From Streptomyces sp. TSRI0281 (GTDB lineage: Bacteria > Actinomycetota > Actinomycetes > Streptomycetales > Streptomycetaceae), in NCBI RefSeq assembly GCF_001905125.1, contig NZ_LWLE01000023.1:1-64000 (forward strand): DNA of 64,000 nucleotides, read 5' to 3'. Under the pieces are notes generated by a model that was not told the origin of the DNA, searched no databases, and worked only from the letters and a program-made list of their open reading frames with translations. Below, in pieces: positions 55,992-64,000 of this stretch. Positions within the stretch are counted from its first letter, which is position 1, and every line of letters starts with the position of its first letter. The position numbers and the translations under genes were made by a program.

Positions 55992-57515
55992 TCAGCCCCT
56001 TCCCAGCAGCAGCCGGGCCTCGCCGACCGTGATCACGGATCCGGTCACCAGGACCCCGGCGCCCGCGTACTCCTCGTGCTCCTCGGCGAGGGTGATCGCC
56101 GCCTCCAGCGCGTCGTCCAGACGGGGCTCGACCTGGACCCGGTCGTTGCCGAAGACCTCGACGGCGATACCGGCCAGCTCGTCCGCGTCCATCGAGCGGG
56201 CGCTGGAATTCTGGGTGATCACGACCTCGGCGAAGATCGGCTCGAAGGCTTCGAGCAGCCCCCGCACGTCCTTGTCGCCGCTCGCCCCGACCACACCGAT
56301 CAGCCGGGAGAAGCTGAACGCCTCGGAGATGCCGTCCGCCGCGGCGCGCGCACCGGCGGGGTTGTGGGCGGCGTCCAGGACGACGGTCGGGCTGGAGCGG
56401 ACCACTTCGAGACGGCCCGGAGACAGCACCGAGGCGAAGGCCTTGCGGACCGCGTCGACGTCGAGCGTCCGGGCCTGCTCGGCACCGATGCCGAAGAACG
56501 CCTCGACCGCGGCGAGCGCCACCGCGGCGTTGTGCGCCTGGTGGGCCCCGTACAGCGGGAGGAAGATCTGGTCGTACTCGCCGCCGAGACCGCGCAGCGT
56601 CAGCAGCTGGCCGCCGACCGCGATCTCCCGGGAGCCGACACCGAACTCCATGCCCTCGCGGGCGACGGTGGCGTCCACCTCGACGGCCTTCTTCAGCATC
56701 ACCTGCGCGGCGTCCACCGGCTGCTGCGCCAGGATGACCGTGGCGCCCTGCTTGATGACCCCGGACTTCTCCCCGGCGATCTCGGCGGGCGTGTCGCCGA
56801 GCCGGTCGGTGTGGTCCAGCGAGATCGGGGTGACGACGGCGACCGTCGCGTCGATCACGTTCGTCGCGTCCCAGGTGCCGCCCATGCCGACCTCGACCAC
56901 CGCGACGTCGACCGGGGCGTCGGCGAAGGCCGCGTACGCCATGCCGGTCAGCACCTCGAAGAACGACAGGCGGTAGGGCTGCTGGGCGTCGACCATCTCG
57001 ACGTACGGCTTGACGTCCTCGTACGTCTCGATGAAGCGCGCCGCCTCGATGGGGGCGCCGTCCAGGCTGATCCGCTCGGTGATCGACTGGACGTGCGGCG
57101 AGGTGTACCGGCCGGTGCGCAGCTCGAAGGCGTTCAGCAGGGCCTCGATCATGCGGGCCGTGCTGGTCTTGCCGTTGGTGCCGGTGATGTGGATGGAGGG
57201 GTACGCGCGCTGCGGGTCACCGAGCACGTCCATCAGGGCCGCGATGCGCGTCACCGAGGGTTCGAGCTTGGTCTCGCCCCAGCGGCCGGCGAGCTCCTGC
57301 TCCACGGCGTGCAGCGCCCTGTCGGTCTCGGGATCGGCCGGGCGGGTGGGGACGGTGTCGCCCAGGGGCGGTCCGGACTGGGTGCGCAGGGTGCGGCTCC
57401 CGGCCTCGATCACCGCCAGGTCGGGGTCGCGCTGGGTCGCTTCGTCGACGATCTCCTCGAAGGTGTCGTCGGACTCTGACGCGTCGTGCCGGTCTGAAGG
57501 GCGGGGCTTACTCAC
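55992..57515 (-). CDS. folC: Bifunctional dihydrofolate/folylpolyglutamate synthase
   Basis: ATP-dependent ligase of 507 aa that adds glutamate to dihydropteroate and folates. The first about 75 residues are a charged extension. The Mur-ligase-like core shows the P-loop HITGTNGKTSTARMIEALL, SPHVQSITERI, VEVGMGGTWDATN, PISLDHTDRLGDTPAEIAGEKSGVIK, GAHQAHNAAVALAAVE and LDAAHNPAGARAA. GTG at 57515. Head of the folC-DUF4233-ndk group and divergent from the response-regulator gene. Confidence 0.97.
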   Translation of the reverse strand: MSKPRPSDRHDASESDDTFEEIVDEATQRDPDLAVIEAGSRTLRTQSGPPLGDTVPTRPADPETDRALHAVEQELAGRWGETKLEPSVTRIAALMDVLGDPQRAYPSIHITGTNGKTSTARMIEALLNAFELRTGRYTSPHVQSITERISLDGAPIEAARFIETYEDVKPYVEMVDAQQPYRLSFFEVLTGMAYAAFADAPVDVAVVEVGMGGTWDATNVIDATVAVVTPISLDHTDRLGDTPAEIAGEKSGVIKQGATVILAQQPVDAAQVMLKKAVEVDATVAREGMEFGVGSREIAVGGQLLTLRGLGGEYDQIFLPLYGAHQAHNAAVALAAVEAFFGIGAEQARTLDVDAVRKAFASVLSPGRLEVVRSSPTVVLDAAHNPAGARAAADGISEAFSFSRLIGVVGASGDKDVRGLLEAFEPIFAEVVITQNSSARSMDADELAGIAVEVFGNDRVQVEPRLDDALEAAITLAEEHEEYAGAGVLVTGSVITVGEARLLLGRG

Positions 57516-57632
57516 GGAGCCAGTCTACGGATGGGCACGGACATCGCGCGCAGCGCCCGGCGGCTGGGGCGGCTCGGCCGTTCGGGGTCGGTGCGCGCGG
57601 TGCGAAGCCGCGGGGTACCGCATGGTGGAGGA

Positions 57633-58421
57633 GTGCGCCCCATCCCGCTGATCCTGATCGCGGCCCCGGACGGAGTCCATCCGGGGCTCGTCGGCGTGAC
57701 CTCGGGCGAGGGCTACGAGACCCTGGTCGTGCACAGCGGCGAGAGCGCTCTGCGTGCCCTGTACAAGCATCGGCCGGACCTGCTGATCCTGAGCCTGCGG
57801 CTGGGCGGGCTCAGCCCCTGGGAGGTACTGAGCCGGGTACGCGACATGAGCGATCTGCCGATCGCGGTCGTGGACGGTTCCTTCCATGTGCGCGACGCCG
57901 TACGGGCGCTGAACTCCGGGGCCGACGACTATGTGACCGCCGAGGTGCCGCAGGCACTGTACGAGCCGATGCTGCGGGCCCGGCTGCGGCGTGCGACGGG
58001 CGGGGCGCCGGAGGTGATGCCCCTGGTCGAGGACGGCCGGCTCACGCTGGACCTCAGGGCGCACGAGGCGGTGCTGGACGGGCAGTGGCTCGATCTGACG
58101 CCGATCGAGTTCGCCCTGCTGACGGCGCTCGCCCGGCACGCCGGTCAGGTGCTGTCCGCCGATCAGCTGCTGCACCAGGTGTGGGAGGTACCGCCCGGCA
58201 GCGATCCGGCACGGGTGAAGTACACCGTGCTGCGGCTGCGCCGGAAGATCGCGCGGACGACGGGGCGGCCCGCGCCGGTCGAGACCGTACGGGGCCTGGG
58301 CTACCGCTATCCGGCTCCTGGGGCTCCTGACGCTCCGGAGGCTCCTGACGCTCCGAAGCCTCCGAAGGGGACGTCCACCGGGCCGTTGGACCCGGACGGG
58401 CCTCCCGCGGCCGGGCCATAG
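57633..58421 (+). CDS. OmpR-type DNA-binding regulator with degenerate receiver
   Basis: Regulator of about 262 aa. The N-terminal 115 residues have receiver-like spacing, but key residues are missing: the acidic pair after strand 1 reads ILIAAPDG, the phospho-Asp position reads LLILSLRLGG (Ser instead of Asp), and the Lys position reads DYVTAEVP. It is therefore probably not phosphorylated. The C-terminal winged helix is intact (LDGQWLDLTPIEFALLTALARHAGQVLSADQLLHQVW, VETVRGLGYRYP). The tail is Pro/Ala/Asp repeats (APDAPEAPDAPKPP). No kinase gene is near. GTG 57633 gives MRPIPLILIAAP; its ribosome site is close (AGGA), so the start is uncertain. The 2-epimerase gene follows 136 nt later. Confidence 0.83.
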   Translation: MRPIPLILIAAPDGVHPGLVGVTSGEGYETLVVHSGESALRALYKHRPDLLILSLRLGGLSPWEVLSRVRDMSDLPIAVVDGSFHVRDAVRALNSGADDYVTAEVPQALYEPMLRARLRRATGGAPEVMPLVEDGRLTLDLRAHEAVLDGQWLDLTPIEFALLTALARHAGQVLSADQLLHQVWEVPPGSDPARVKYTVLRLRRKIARTTGRPAPVETVRGLGYRYPAPGAPDAPEAPDAPKPPKGTSTGPLDPDGPPAAGP

Positions 58422-58557
58422 GTCCCGGGACCAACTTCCCCATCCGCGCGCACCGGCGTCGCGCAACGCCGCCGCACCCCCCGTACACCCGCTGTGCAAC
58501 CTGCGCCGCCGAGCCTGGGAATCCCCCGGCCGGGAACGGCGAAAGGAACGGCCCCCC

Positions 58558-59706
58558 ATGTCCCCCGAACTCCCCGAGCTGCCGGCGCGCTCCGTCGCCG
58601 TCGTCCTGGGCACCCGGCCCGAACTGGTCAAGCTCGCCCCCGTCATCCACCGCCTCGGTTCCTCGGCCCGGCTCATCCACACCGGCCAGCACGGGGACGA
58701 GGCCATGTCGGGCCGGTTCGTCGCGGAACTGGGCCTGCCCGCACCGGAGCTCCTGCGCAGCGTCGGCGGCACCTCGCGCGCCGTCCAGATCGGCCGTTCG
58801 CTGGAACAGCTCGACGCGCTGTTCGGTGAGCACCCGCCCGCGGCCGTCGTCGTGCAGGGCGACACGAACGCCACGCTCGCGGGGGCGCTGGCCGCCAACG
58901 CGCGGAGCATCCCCCTCGTCCATGTCGAGGCCGGACTGCGCAGCAACGACCCGGCGATGCCCGAGGAACACAACCGCGTCCTCGTCGACTCGATCGCCGA
59001 CGTCCTGTGCGCGGCCACCCCGGAGAACCGGGCGAACCTGCTGGCCGAGGGCACCGACCCGGCGCGCATCACCCTGACCGGCAACACCGTCGTCGAGGCG
59101 GTGCGGCGCCACCTGCCCCCGGCCGAACGGCGCGAAGCCCTGCTGGCGCACCACGGCCTGGAGCCGGACCACTACATCCTGGCGACCCTGCACCGGCCCG
59201 AGAACACCGACGACACCGCGACCCTGCGCACCGTCCTGGCCGAACTCGCCGCGCTGGCCACCGACGACCTGCCGGTGCTGCTGCCCCTGCACCCGCGCAC
59301 CCGCGCCCGTATCGAGGAAGCCGACCTGGGCGGACTGCTGGACGGCATCACGGTGCTGACCCCGCTGGGGTACGGGGAGTTCCTCGCCCTGGCCCGGCAC
59401 GCGGCGCTGCTGATCTCCGACTCCGGCGGCATCCAGGAGGAGTGCACCGTCCTGGGCCGGCCGCTGATCGTGGTCCGCCGGTCGACCGAGCGCCCGGAGT
59501 CGATGGCCCACTTCGCCCACCTCGTGCCGCCGGGGCCGCAGATCGGCCGGCTGGCCCGTCATCGCCTCGCCCAGGGCGCCCACGGGCTGCGCCTGCTGGA
59601 GCGGACCCCCAGCCCGTACGGCGACGGCCTCGCCGCCCAGCGGATCGCGGCGCTCATCACCGGGCTCGTGCGGCCCGCCGCCCACGACGCGGCACTCGCC
59701 GCCTGA
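58558..59706 (+). CDS. wecB: UDP-GlcNAc 2-epimerase (non-hydrolysing), second copy
   Basis: Epimerase of 382 aa interconverting UDP-GlcNAc and UDP-ManNAc. It shows VVLGTRPELVKLAPVIHRL, HTGQHGDEAMSGRF, VVVQGDTNATLAGALAA, HVEAGLRSNDPAMPEEHNRVLVD, LATLHRPENTDD and LISDSGGIQEECTVLGRPLIVVRRSTERPE. The last string is closer to classical WecB than in the paralogue at 28933-30024, suggesting UDP-GlcNAc itself as substrate. ATG at 58558 has AAAGGAA 8 nt upstream. A membrane GT2 gene follows 37 nt later, probably using the product. Confidence 0.92.
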   Translation: MSPELPELPARSVAVVLGTRPELVKLAPVIHRLGSSARLIHTGQHGDEAMSGRFVAELGLPAPELLRSVGGTSRAVQIGRSLEQLDALFGEHPPAAVVVQGDTNATLAGALAANARSIPLVHVEAGLRSNDPAMPEEHNRVLVDSIADVLCAATPENRANLLAEGTDPARITLTGNTVVEAVRRHLPPAERREALLAHHGLEPDHYILATLHRPENTDDTATLRTVLAELAALATDDLPVLLPLHPRTRARIEEADLGGLLDGITVLTPLGYGEFLALARHAALLISDSGGIQEECTVLGRPLIVVRRSTERPESMAHFAHLVPPGPQIGRLARHRLAQGAHGLRLLERTPSPYGDGLAAQRIAALITGLVRPAAHDAALAA

Positions 59707-59743
59707 GGGCAGTCCCCTTCCGCTCGACTCCCCGGAGCCTGTC

Positions 59744-61114
59744 GTGCCTGCCTCACCGACCACCGCTCTTCTCGTCTATCCGTTCGCCCTCCTGCTCTGC
59801 TTCCTTCTCTACTGGGCGGGATCACGCCGGTCGTACCTGCGCCGCCGCCCCACCGCCCCCGGTGACCCGGCGCTGTTCGACTGGCACTTCTTCGTCCCCT
59901 GCCGGGACGAGGAGGCCGTGGTGGGGACGACCGTGGCGCGACTGCGTGCCGGCTTCCCCGGCGCGGACGTCTGGGTGATCGACGACGACAGCGACGACGC
60001 GACCGGCGAGATCGTCGCCGCGCTCGCCACGGGCGATCCGCGGGTGCATCTCGTCCGGCGCCGCCGCCCGGACGCCAGGACCGGAAAGGGGGCCGCGCTC
60101 AACACCGCGTACGAACGGCTCGGGGAATTCCTCCCGGCGGGCACCGACCGCTCCCGGGTGATCGTCTGTGTGATCGACGCGGACGGACAGCTCGATCCCG
60201 GGGCGCTTGTCCCCGTCTCGGGCCCCGAGGCGCTGGGCGACCCGGAGACCGGCGGGGTGCAGGTGTCCGTACGGATGCGGAACGCGGGCGAGCGCCGGCC
60301 GTTCCCGGAGCGCGGCCGCGCGGCCAACGCGCTGGGGCGGGTCCTCGTACGGGTGCAGGACATGGAGTTCGCCGTGTCGAACACGGGGATGCAGCTGCTG
60401 CGCAACCGCACCGGTTCGACGGGGCTCGGCGGCAACGGCCAGTTCACCCGGCTGAGTGCCCTGGACCGGATCGCGACCGCCGAGCGCCGTCCCTGGCAGC
60501 GCGGCGCGCTGCTGGAGGACTACGAGCTGGGTCTCCACATGCTGCTCGCGGGATACCGCACCACGCATGTCGCCGACGCCCTCGTCACCCAGGAGGCGCT
60601 GCCGAGCGGGCGCCGGCTGCTCGCGCAGCGGACCCGCTGGGCGCAGGGCAATCTCCAGTGCGTGCGCTACGCGTCGCGGATCGTCTCCTCCCGGCACATC
60701 CGGGGGCGCGGGGTGATGGAGACGCTCTACACCTTCGTCCAGCCGCTGGCGCATCTGCTGACGCTGGCCCTCACGGTGGTGATCCTCGCGTCGCTGGTGG
60801 TCGGGGCGGTGCGGGGCGACGGCGTGCACGAGCTGGACCGTCTGCTGGTCCACTGGCCCGTGATGGTCGTCCTGGCCGTGGTGTCGGTGACGCCGTTCAT
60901 CCTGTGGGGGCCGGTCTACCGCCGCGATCACGTGCCCGACGCGTCGTTCCTGAAGTCCCTGGTGTGGGGCGTGGCGCTGTGGCTGTACGCGTACCACCTG
61001 TTCATCGTCTCGGCCCGGGGCTTCGTCCGGATGCTCCGGGGGCGCAACGGCTGGGCGAAGACCCGCCGCAACGCGGAGCCGCTGATGGTCGGACCGGCCG
61101 CGCAGGAGACATAG
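59744..61114 (+). CDS. Membrane GT2 glycosyltransferase with QxxRW motif
   Basis: Integral membrane glycosyltransferase of 456 aa. An N-terminal helix (LLVYPFALLLCFLLYWAG) is followed by a GT-A catalytic domain: VWVIDDDSDDATGEIV, VCVIDADGQL (DxD), EDYELGLHMLLAG and QRTRWAQGN (QxxRW), the D-D-D-QxxRW set of processive cellulose/hyaluronan-synthase-type enzymes. Several C-terminal helices include LLTLALTVVILASLVVGAV and WPVMVVLAVVSVTPFILWGPV. With the upstream 2-epimerase it may polymerise or transfer ManNAc. GTG at 59744 has CGGAG upstream. Confidence 0.9.
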   Translation: MPASPTTALLVYPFALLLCFLLYWAGSRRSYLRRRPTAPGDPALFDWHFFVPCRDEEAVVGTTVARLRAGFPGADVWVIDDDSDDATGEIVAALATGDPRVHLVRRRRPDARTGKGAALNTAYERLGEFLPAGTDRSRVIVCVIDADGQLDPGALVPVSGPEALGDPETGGVQVSVRMRNAGERRPFPERGRAANALGRVLVRVQDMEFAVSNTGMQLLRNRTGSTGLGGNGQFTRLSALDRIATAERRPWQRGALLEDYELGLHMLLAGYRTTHVADALVTQEALPSGRRLLAQRTRWAQGNLQCVRYASRIVSSRHIRGRGVMETLYTFVQPLAHLLTLALTVVILASLVVGAVRGDGVHELDRLLVHWPVMVVLAVVSVTPFILWGPVYRRDHVPDASFLKSLVWGVALWLYAYHLFIVSARGFVRMLRGRNGWAKTRRNAEPLMVGPAAQET

Positions 61115-61131
61115 AAGGCGCGCCGGGTACG

Positions 61132-61177
61132 GCGAAGCCCCCGCGCTCCCGGTCGGTCGGGCGTGCGGGGGCTTCGC
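61132..61177. terminator. Bidirectional terminator between GT2 and valS
   Basis: GCGAAGCCCCCGC pairs perfectly with GCGGGGGCTTCGC (13 bp) around a GC-rich loop, 17 nt after the GT2 stop and 10 nt after the valS stop. Confidence 0.9.
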
Positions 61178-61187
61178 TCTCAGGTCA

Positions 61188-63809
61188 TCATCCCTGCGGC
61201 AGGCTCGCCAGCTGGGCGGTGATCCGCTCGATGTCGGCCTCGGCCTTGGCCAGGCGTCCGCGGATCTTGTCGACCACGTTGTCCGGGGCCTTGGCCAGGA
61301 ACGCCTCGTTGCCGAGCTTCCCGTTGGCCTGGGCCTTCTCCTTCCCTGCCGCCTCCAGGTCCTTCGTGAGGCGCTTGCGCTCGGCCGGGATGTCGATCGT
61401 GCCGGAGAGGTCGAGGGCGACCGTGGCCCCCGCGACGGGCAGGGTCGCGGTGGCGTGGAAGCCGTCCTCGGCGGGCTGGAGCCGCAGCAGCTGGCGGATG
61501 GCCGCCTCGTGCGGCGCGAGCGCCGTGCCGGTCAGGGTGAGCCGGGCCGGGACCTTCTGGCCGGGCTGGAGGCCCTGGTCCGAGCGGAAGCGGCGGACCT
61601 CGGTGACGACCTGCTGGACGAGCTCGATCTCCTTCTCGGCCGCGTCGTCCCGGAAGCCGGAGTCGGCGGGCCAGTCGGCGATGACGACGGATTCCCGGGT
61701 GGTGAGCGCGGTCCAGAGCGTCTCGGTGACGAACGGGACGATGGGGTGCAGCAGCCGCAGCATCACATCGAGGACCTCACCGAGGACCCGGCCGGAGACC
61801 TCGGCCTGCCTGCCGCCCGCGAAGAACGTGGTCTTGGACAGCTCGACGTACCAGTCGAAGACCTCGTCCCACGCGAAGTGCCGCAGCGTCTCGCTGAGTT
61901 TGGCGAACTGGTAGTCGTCGTAGAACGCGTCGACTTCGGCGACGGTCTTGTTGAGCCGGGACAGGATCCAGCGGTCGGTCACCGACATCTCGTCGGCGGA
62001 CGGGAGAGCGCCCTCGATCGTGGCCCCGTTCATCAGGGCGAAGCGGGTGGCGTTCCAGATCTTGTTGGCGAACTTCGCCGAGCCCTGGACCCACTCCTCA
62101 CCGATCGGGACGTCGGTGCCCGGGTTGGCGCCGCGCGCCAGCGTGAAGCGCAGGGCGTCGGAGCCGTACTTGTCCATCCAGTCCAGCGGGTTGACCACAT
62201 TGCCGAAGGACTTCGACATCTTCTTGCCGTGCTCGTCGCGGACCATGCCGTGCAGGACGATGGTCCCGAACGGCGGGACGCCGTCGTTGACGTACAGGCC
62301 GAACATCATCATCCGGGCGACCCAGAAGAAGAGGATGTCGTAGCCGGTGACCAGGACGGAGTTCGGATAGAACTTCGCGAGGCTGTCGGTCCGCTCCGGC
62401 CAGCCGAGCGTGGAGAACGGCCACAGGCCGGAGGAGAACCAGGTGTCCAGGACATCGCTGTCCTGGGTCCAGCCCTCGCCCGTGGGCGCCTCGTCGTCCG
62501 GTCCGACGCAGACGACCTCGCCGTTCGGGCCGTACCAGACGGGGATGCGGTGGCCCCACCAGAGCTGGCGCGAGATCGTCCAGTCGTGGAGGTTGTCGAC
62601 CCAGTCGAAGTACCGCTTCTCCATCTCCTGCGGGTGGATCTTGACGCTGCCGTCGCGGACGGCGTCACCGGCCGCCTTGGCGAGCGGGGCGACCTTGACC
62701 CACCACTGGAGGGAGAGGCGCGGCTCGATGGTGGTCTTGCAGCGCGAGCAGTGACCGACCGAGTGGACGTACGGCCGCTTCTCGGCGACGATCCGGCCCT
62801 CGGCGCGCAGCGCGGCGACGATGGCGGAGCGGGCTTCCAGACGGTCGAGGCCCTGGAAGGGGCCGGGGACCGTGATGACGGCGCGCTCGTCCATGACCGT
62901 GAGGAACGGCAGGTCGTGGCGCTTGCCGATCTCGAAGTCGTTCGGGTCGTGCGCGGGGGTCACCTTGACGGCGCCGGTACCGAACTCGGGGTCGACGTGA
63001 TGGTCGGCGACGACCGGGATCGTACGGTCGGTGAGCGGCAGCTTGATCTGCTTGCCGACCAGGTGCCGGTAACGCTCGTCGTCGGGGTGGACGGCGACGG
63101 CGGTGTCACCGAGCATCGTCTCGGCGCGGGTGGTGGCGACGACGATGGTCTCCTCGCCCTCGCCGTACTTCATGGAGACGAGCTCGCCGTCGTCGTCCTG
63201 GTACTCGACCTCGATGTCGGAGATCGCGGTCAGACAGCGGGGGCACCAGTTGATGATGCGCTCGGCGCGGTAGATCAGGCCGTCGTCGTACATCCGCTTG
63301 AAGACGGTCTGGACGGCCTTGGACAGGCCCTCGTCCATGGTGAAGCGCTCACGGGACCAGGCGACACCCTCGCCGAGGCGGCGCATCTGTCCCGCGATCT
63401 GGCCGCCGGACTCGTTCTTCCACTTCCAGACGCGCTCGACGAAGGCTTCGCGGCCCAGGTCGTGGCGGGACTTGCCCTCCTTGCCGAGCTCGCGCTCGAC
63501 GACGTTCTGGGTGGCGATCCCGGCGTGGTCCATGCCGGGCTGGTACAGCGCCTCGAAGCCCTGCATGCGCTTGCGGCGGACGAGGGCGTCGATCAGGGTG
63601 TGCTCGAAGGCGTGCCCCAGGTGGAGGCTTCCGGTGACGTTCGGCGGCGGGATGACGATGCTGTAGGGCGGCTTGTCGCTGTGTTCGTCCGCTTCGAAGT
63701 ACCCGCGTTCTACCCAGCGCTCATACAGCTTCCCCTCTACATCGGCCGGCGCGTACTGGGTCGGCAGTTCGGGGTTGCTGGCTGGCTGCTGCTGAGTGTT
63801 CTCGGTCAC
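61188..63809 (-). CDS. valS: Valyl-tRNA synthetase
   Basis: Class I synthetase of 873 aa charging tRNA-Val. It has HIGH-type NVTGSLHLGHAFEHTL, editing domain TTRAETMLGDTAVAVHPDD, WWGHRIPVWYG, and KMSKS in GKKMSKSFGNVV. The C-terminal arm ends in the ValRS coiled coil (LTKDLEAAGKEKAQANGKL...). Four Cys residues (WCPRC and HCSRC) may bind zinc. GTG at 63809 lacks a ribosome site, but a TAAACT -10-like box ends 7 nt upstream, fitting leaderless translation. Confidence 0.98.
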   Translation of the reverse strand: MTENTQQQPASNPELPTQYAPADVEGKLYERWVERGYFEADEHSDKPPYSIVIPPPNVTGSLHLGHAFEHTLIDALVRRKRMQGFEALYQPGMDHAGIATQNVVERELGKEGKSRHDLGREAFVERVWKWKNESGGQIAGQMRRLGEGVAWSRERFTMDEGLSKAVQTVFKRMYDDGLIYRAERIINWCPRCLTAISDIEVEYQDDDGELVSMKYGEGEETIVVATTRAETMLGDTAVAVHPDDERYRHLVGKQIKLPLTDRTIPVVADHHVDPEFGTGAVKVTPAHDPNDFEIGKRHDLPFLTVMDERAVITVPGPFQGLDRLEARSAIVAALRAEGRIVAEKRPYVHSVGHCSRCKTTIEPRLSLQWWVKVAPLAKAAGDAVRDGSVKIHPQEMEKRYFDWVDNLHDWTISRQLWWGHRIPVWYGPNGEVVCVGPDDEAPTGEGWTQDSDVLDTWFSSGLWPFSTLGWPERTDSLAKFYPNSVLVTGYDILFFWVARMMMFGLYVNDGVPPFGTIVLHGMVRDEHGKKMSKSFGNVVNPLDWMDKYGSDALRFTLARGANPGTDVPIGEEWVQGSAKFANKIWNATRFALMNGATIEGALPSADEMSVTDRWILSRLNKTVAEVDAFYDDYQFAKLSETLRHFAWDEVFDWYVELSKTTFFAGGRQAEVSGRVLGEVLDVMLRLLHPIVPFVTETLWTALTTRESVVIADWPADSGFRDDAAEKEIELVQQVVTEVRRFRSDQGLQPGQKVPARLTLTGTALAPHEAAIRQLLRLQPAEDGFHATATLPVAGATVALDLSGTIDIPAERKRLTKDLEAAGKEKAQANGKLGNEAFLAKAPDNVVDKIRGRLAKAEADIERITAQLASLPQG

Positions 63810-63816
63810 GGGAGAC

Positions 63817-63822
63817 AGTTTA
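63817..63822 (-). promoter_or_regulatory. Candidate -10 box giving leaderless valS mRNA
   Basis: TAAACT on the minus strand ends 7 nt before the valS GTG, so transcription would start at or near the start codon. No clear -35 is seen. Confidence 0.4.
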
Positions 63823-63947
63823 GGGCCGTCACAGTCCCGTACTGAAACGGGATTGTTCAGTAACGGTGTGATCCGCGATGCCCCATGTCAGCGCTGCTTC
63901 CGCCAGGATGTTCGGAACGCATAAGCATTTCTGGAGGGGACAGCGCA

Positions 63948-64000
63948 ATGAGCTACAACCAGCCGGGCCCATACGGTGGGCAGCCGCCGCAGGGCCAGCC
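63948..64000 (+). CDS. Start of a Gln/Pro/Gly-rich protein (cut by window edge)
   Basis: ATG at 63948 follows GGAGGGG at good spacing and encodes MSYNQPGPYGGQPPQGQ before the window ends. Such low-complexity N-termini are common on Streptomyces membrane proteins and kinases, so the function cannot be told. It is divergent from valS across 138 bp. Confidence 0.75.
   Translation, partial: MSYNQPGPYGGQPPQGQ

Noticed and set aside
63835..63852. T-box or attenuator upstream of valS
   Set aside because: A 6-bp hairpin TCCCGT/ACGGGA exists but has no U-run and no valine leader peptide or T-box sequence.

Overview
The window is about 64 kb of very GC-rich DNA with codon use, GTG starts and gene order of a Streptomyces chromosome (or a close relative). 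It looks like core-chromosome territory: leuS, two tRNA-Ala genes, rsfS, nadD, proA, proB, obgE-rpmA-rplU, an RNase E/G gene, mreBCD-pbp2-rodA, ndk, folC and valS lie in the order I recall for the Streptomyces coelicolor SCO2571-SCO2615 region (memory, not a search). Almost all genes before 25 kb and after 38 kb are on the minus strand.

Layout: (1) 1-2.6 kb: 5' part of leuS behind a leucine-rich leader peptide and terminator (putative attenuator), two identical tRNA-Ala(GGC) genes and two tiny zinc-ribbon proteins. (2) 2.7-8 kb: phosphatase, rsfS, an LCP ligase of PdtA type, nadD, two one-helix proteins and an M48 peptidase. (3) 7.9-13.5 kb: two membrane proteins sharing an N-terminal motif, then proA, a small conserved protein and proB. 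(4) 13.8-22.1 kb: teichoic-acid-type genes (two TagF-like transferases, a GT2, a fused cytidylyltransferase/reductase). (5) 22.6-24.8 kb: rplU-rpmA-obgE. (6) 25.2-37.8 kb: an accessory-looking sugar island on both strands holding candidates for all five steps from UDP-GlcNAc to UDP-2,3-diacetamido-2,3-dideoxy-mannuronate, plus three glycosyltransferases and an O-acyltransferase. (7) 38.2-48.4 kb: RNase E/G, TIGR03936 protein, an unusual repeat membrane protein, a radical SAM protein and a CYTH-CHAD protein. (8) 48.5-57.5 kb: rodA, pbp2, mreD, mreC, mreB, ndk, DUF4233 protein, folC. (9) 57.6-61.1 kb, plus strand: an OmpR-type regulator with a degenerate receiver, a second UDP-sugar 2-epimerase and a membrane GT2. 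(10) 61.2-64 kb: valS and the start of a divergent Gln/Pro/Gly-rich protein.

The unifying theme is building the cell envelope: elongation/spore-wall machinery, an LCP enzyme that ligates glycopolymers to peptidoglycan, teichoic-acid-like polymerases and a nucleotide-sugar pathway lie within one 60-kb neighbourhood, mixed with translation housekeeping genes. The most noteworthy sequence-level signals are a leuS attenuator, three short tandem arrays that each copy the stop-codon end of the adjacent gene, two genes whose best start is CTG, and the complete diacetamido-uronate pathway.
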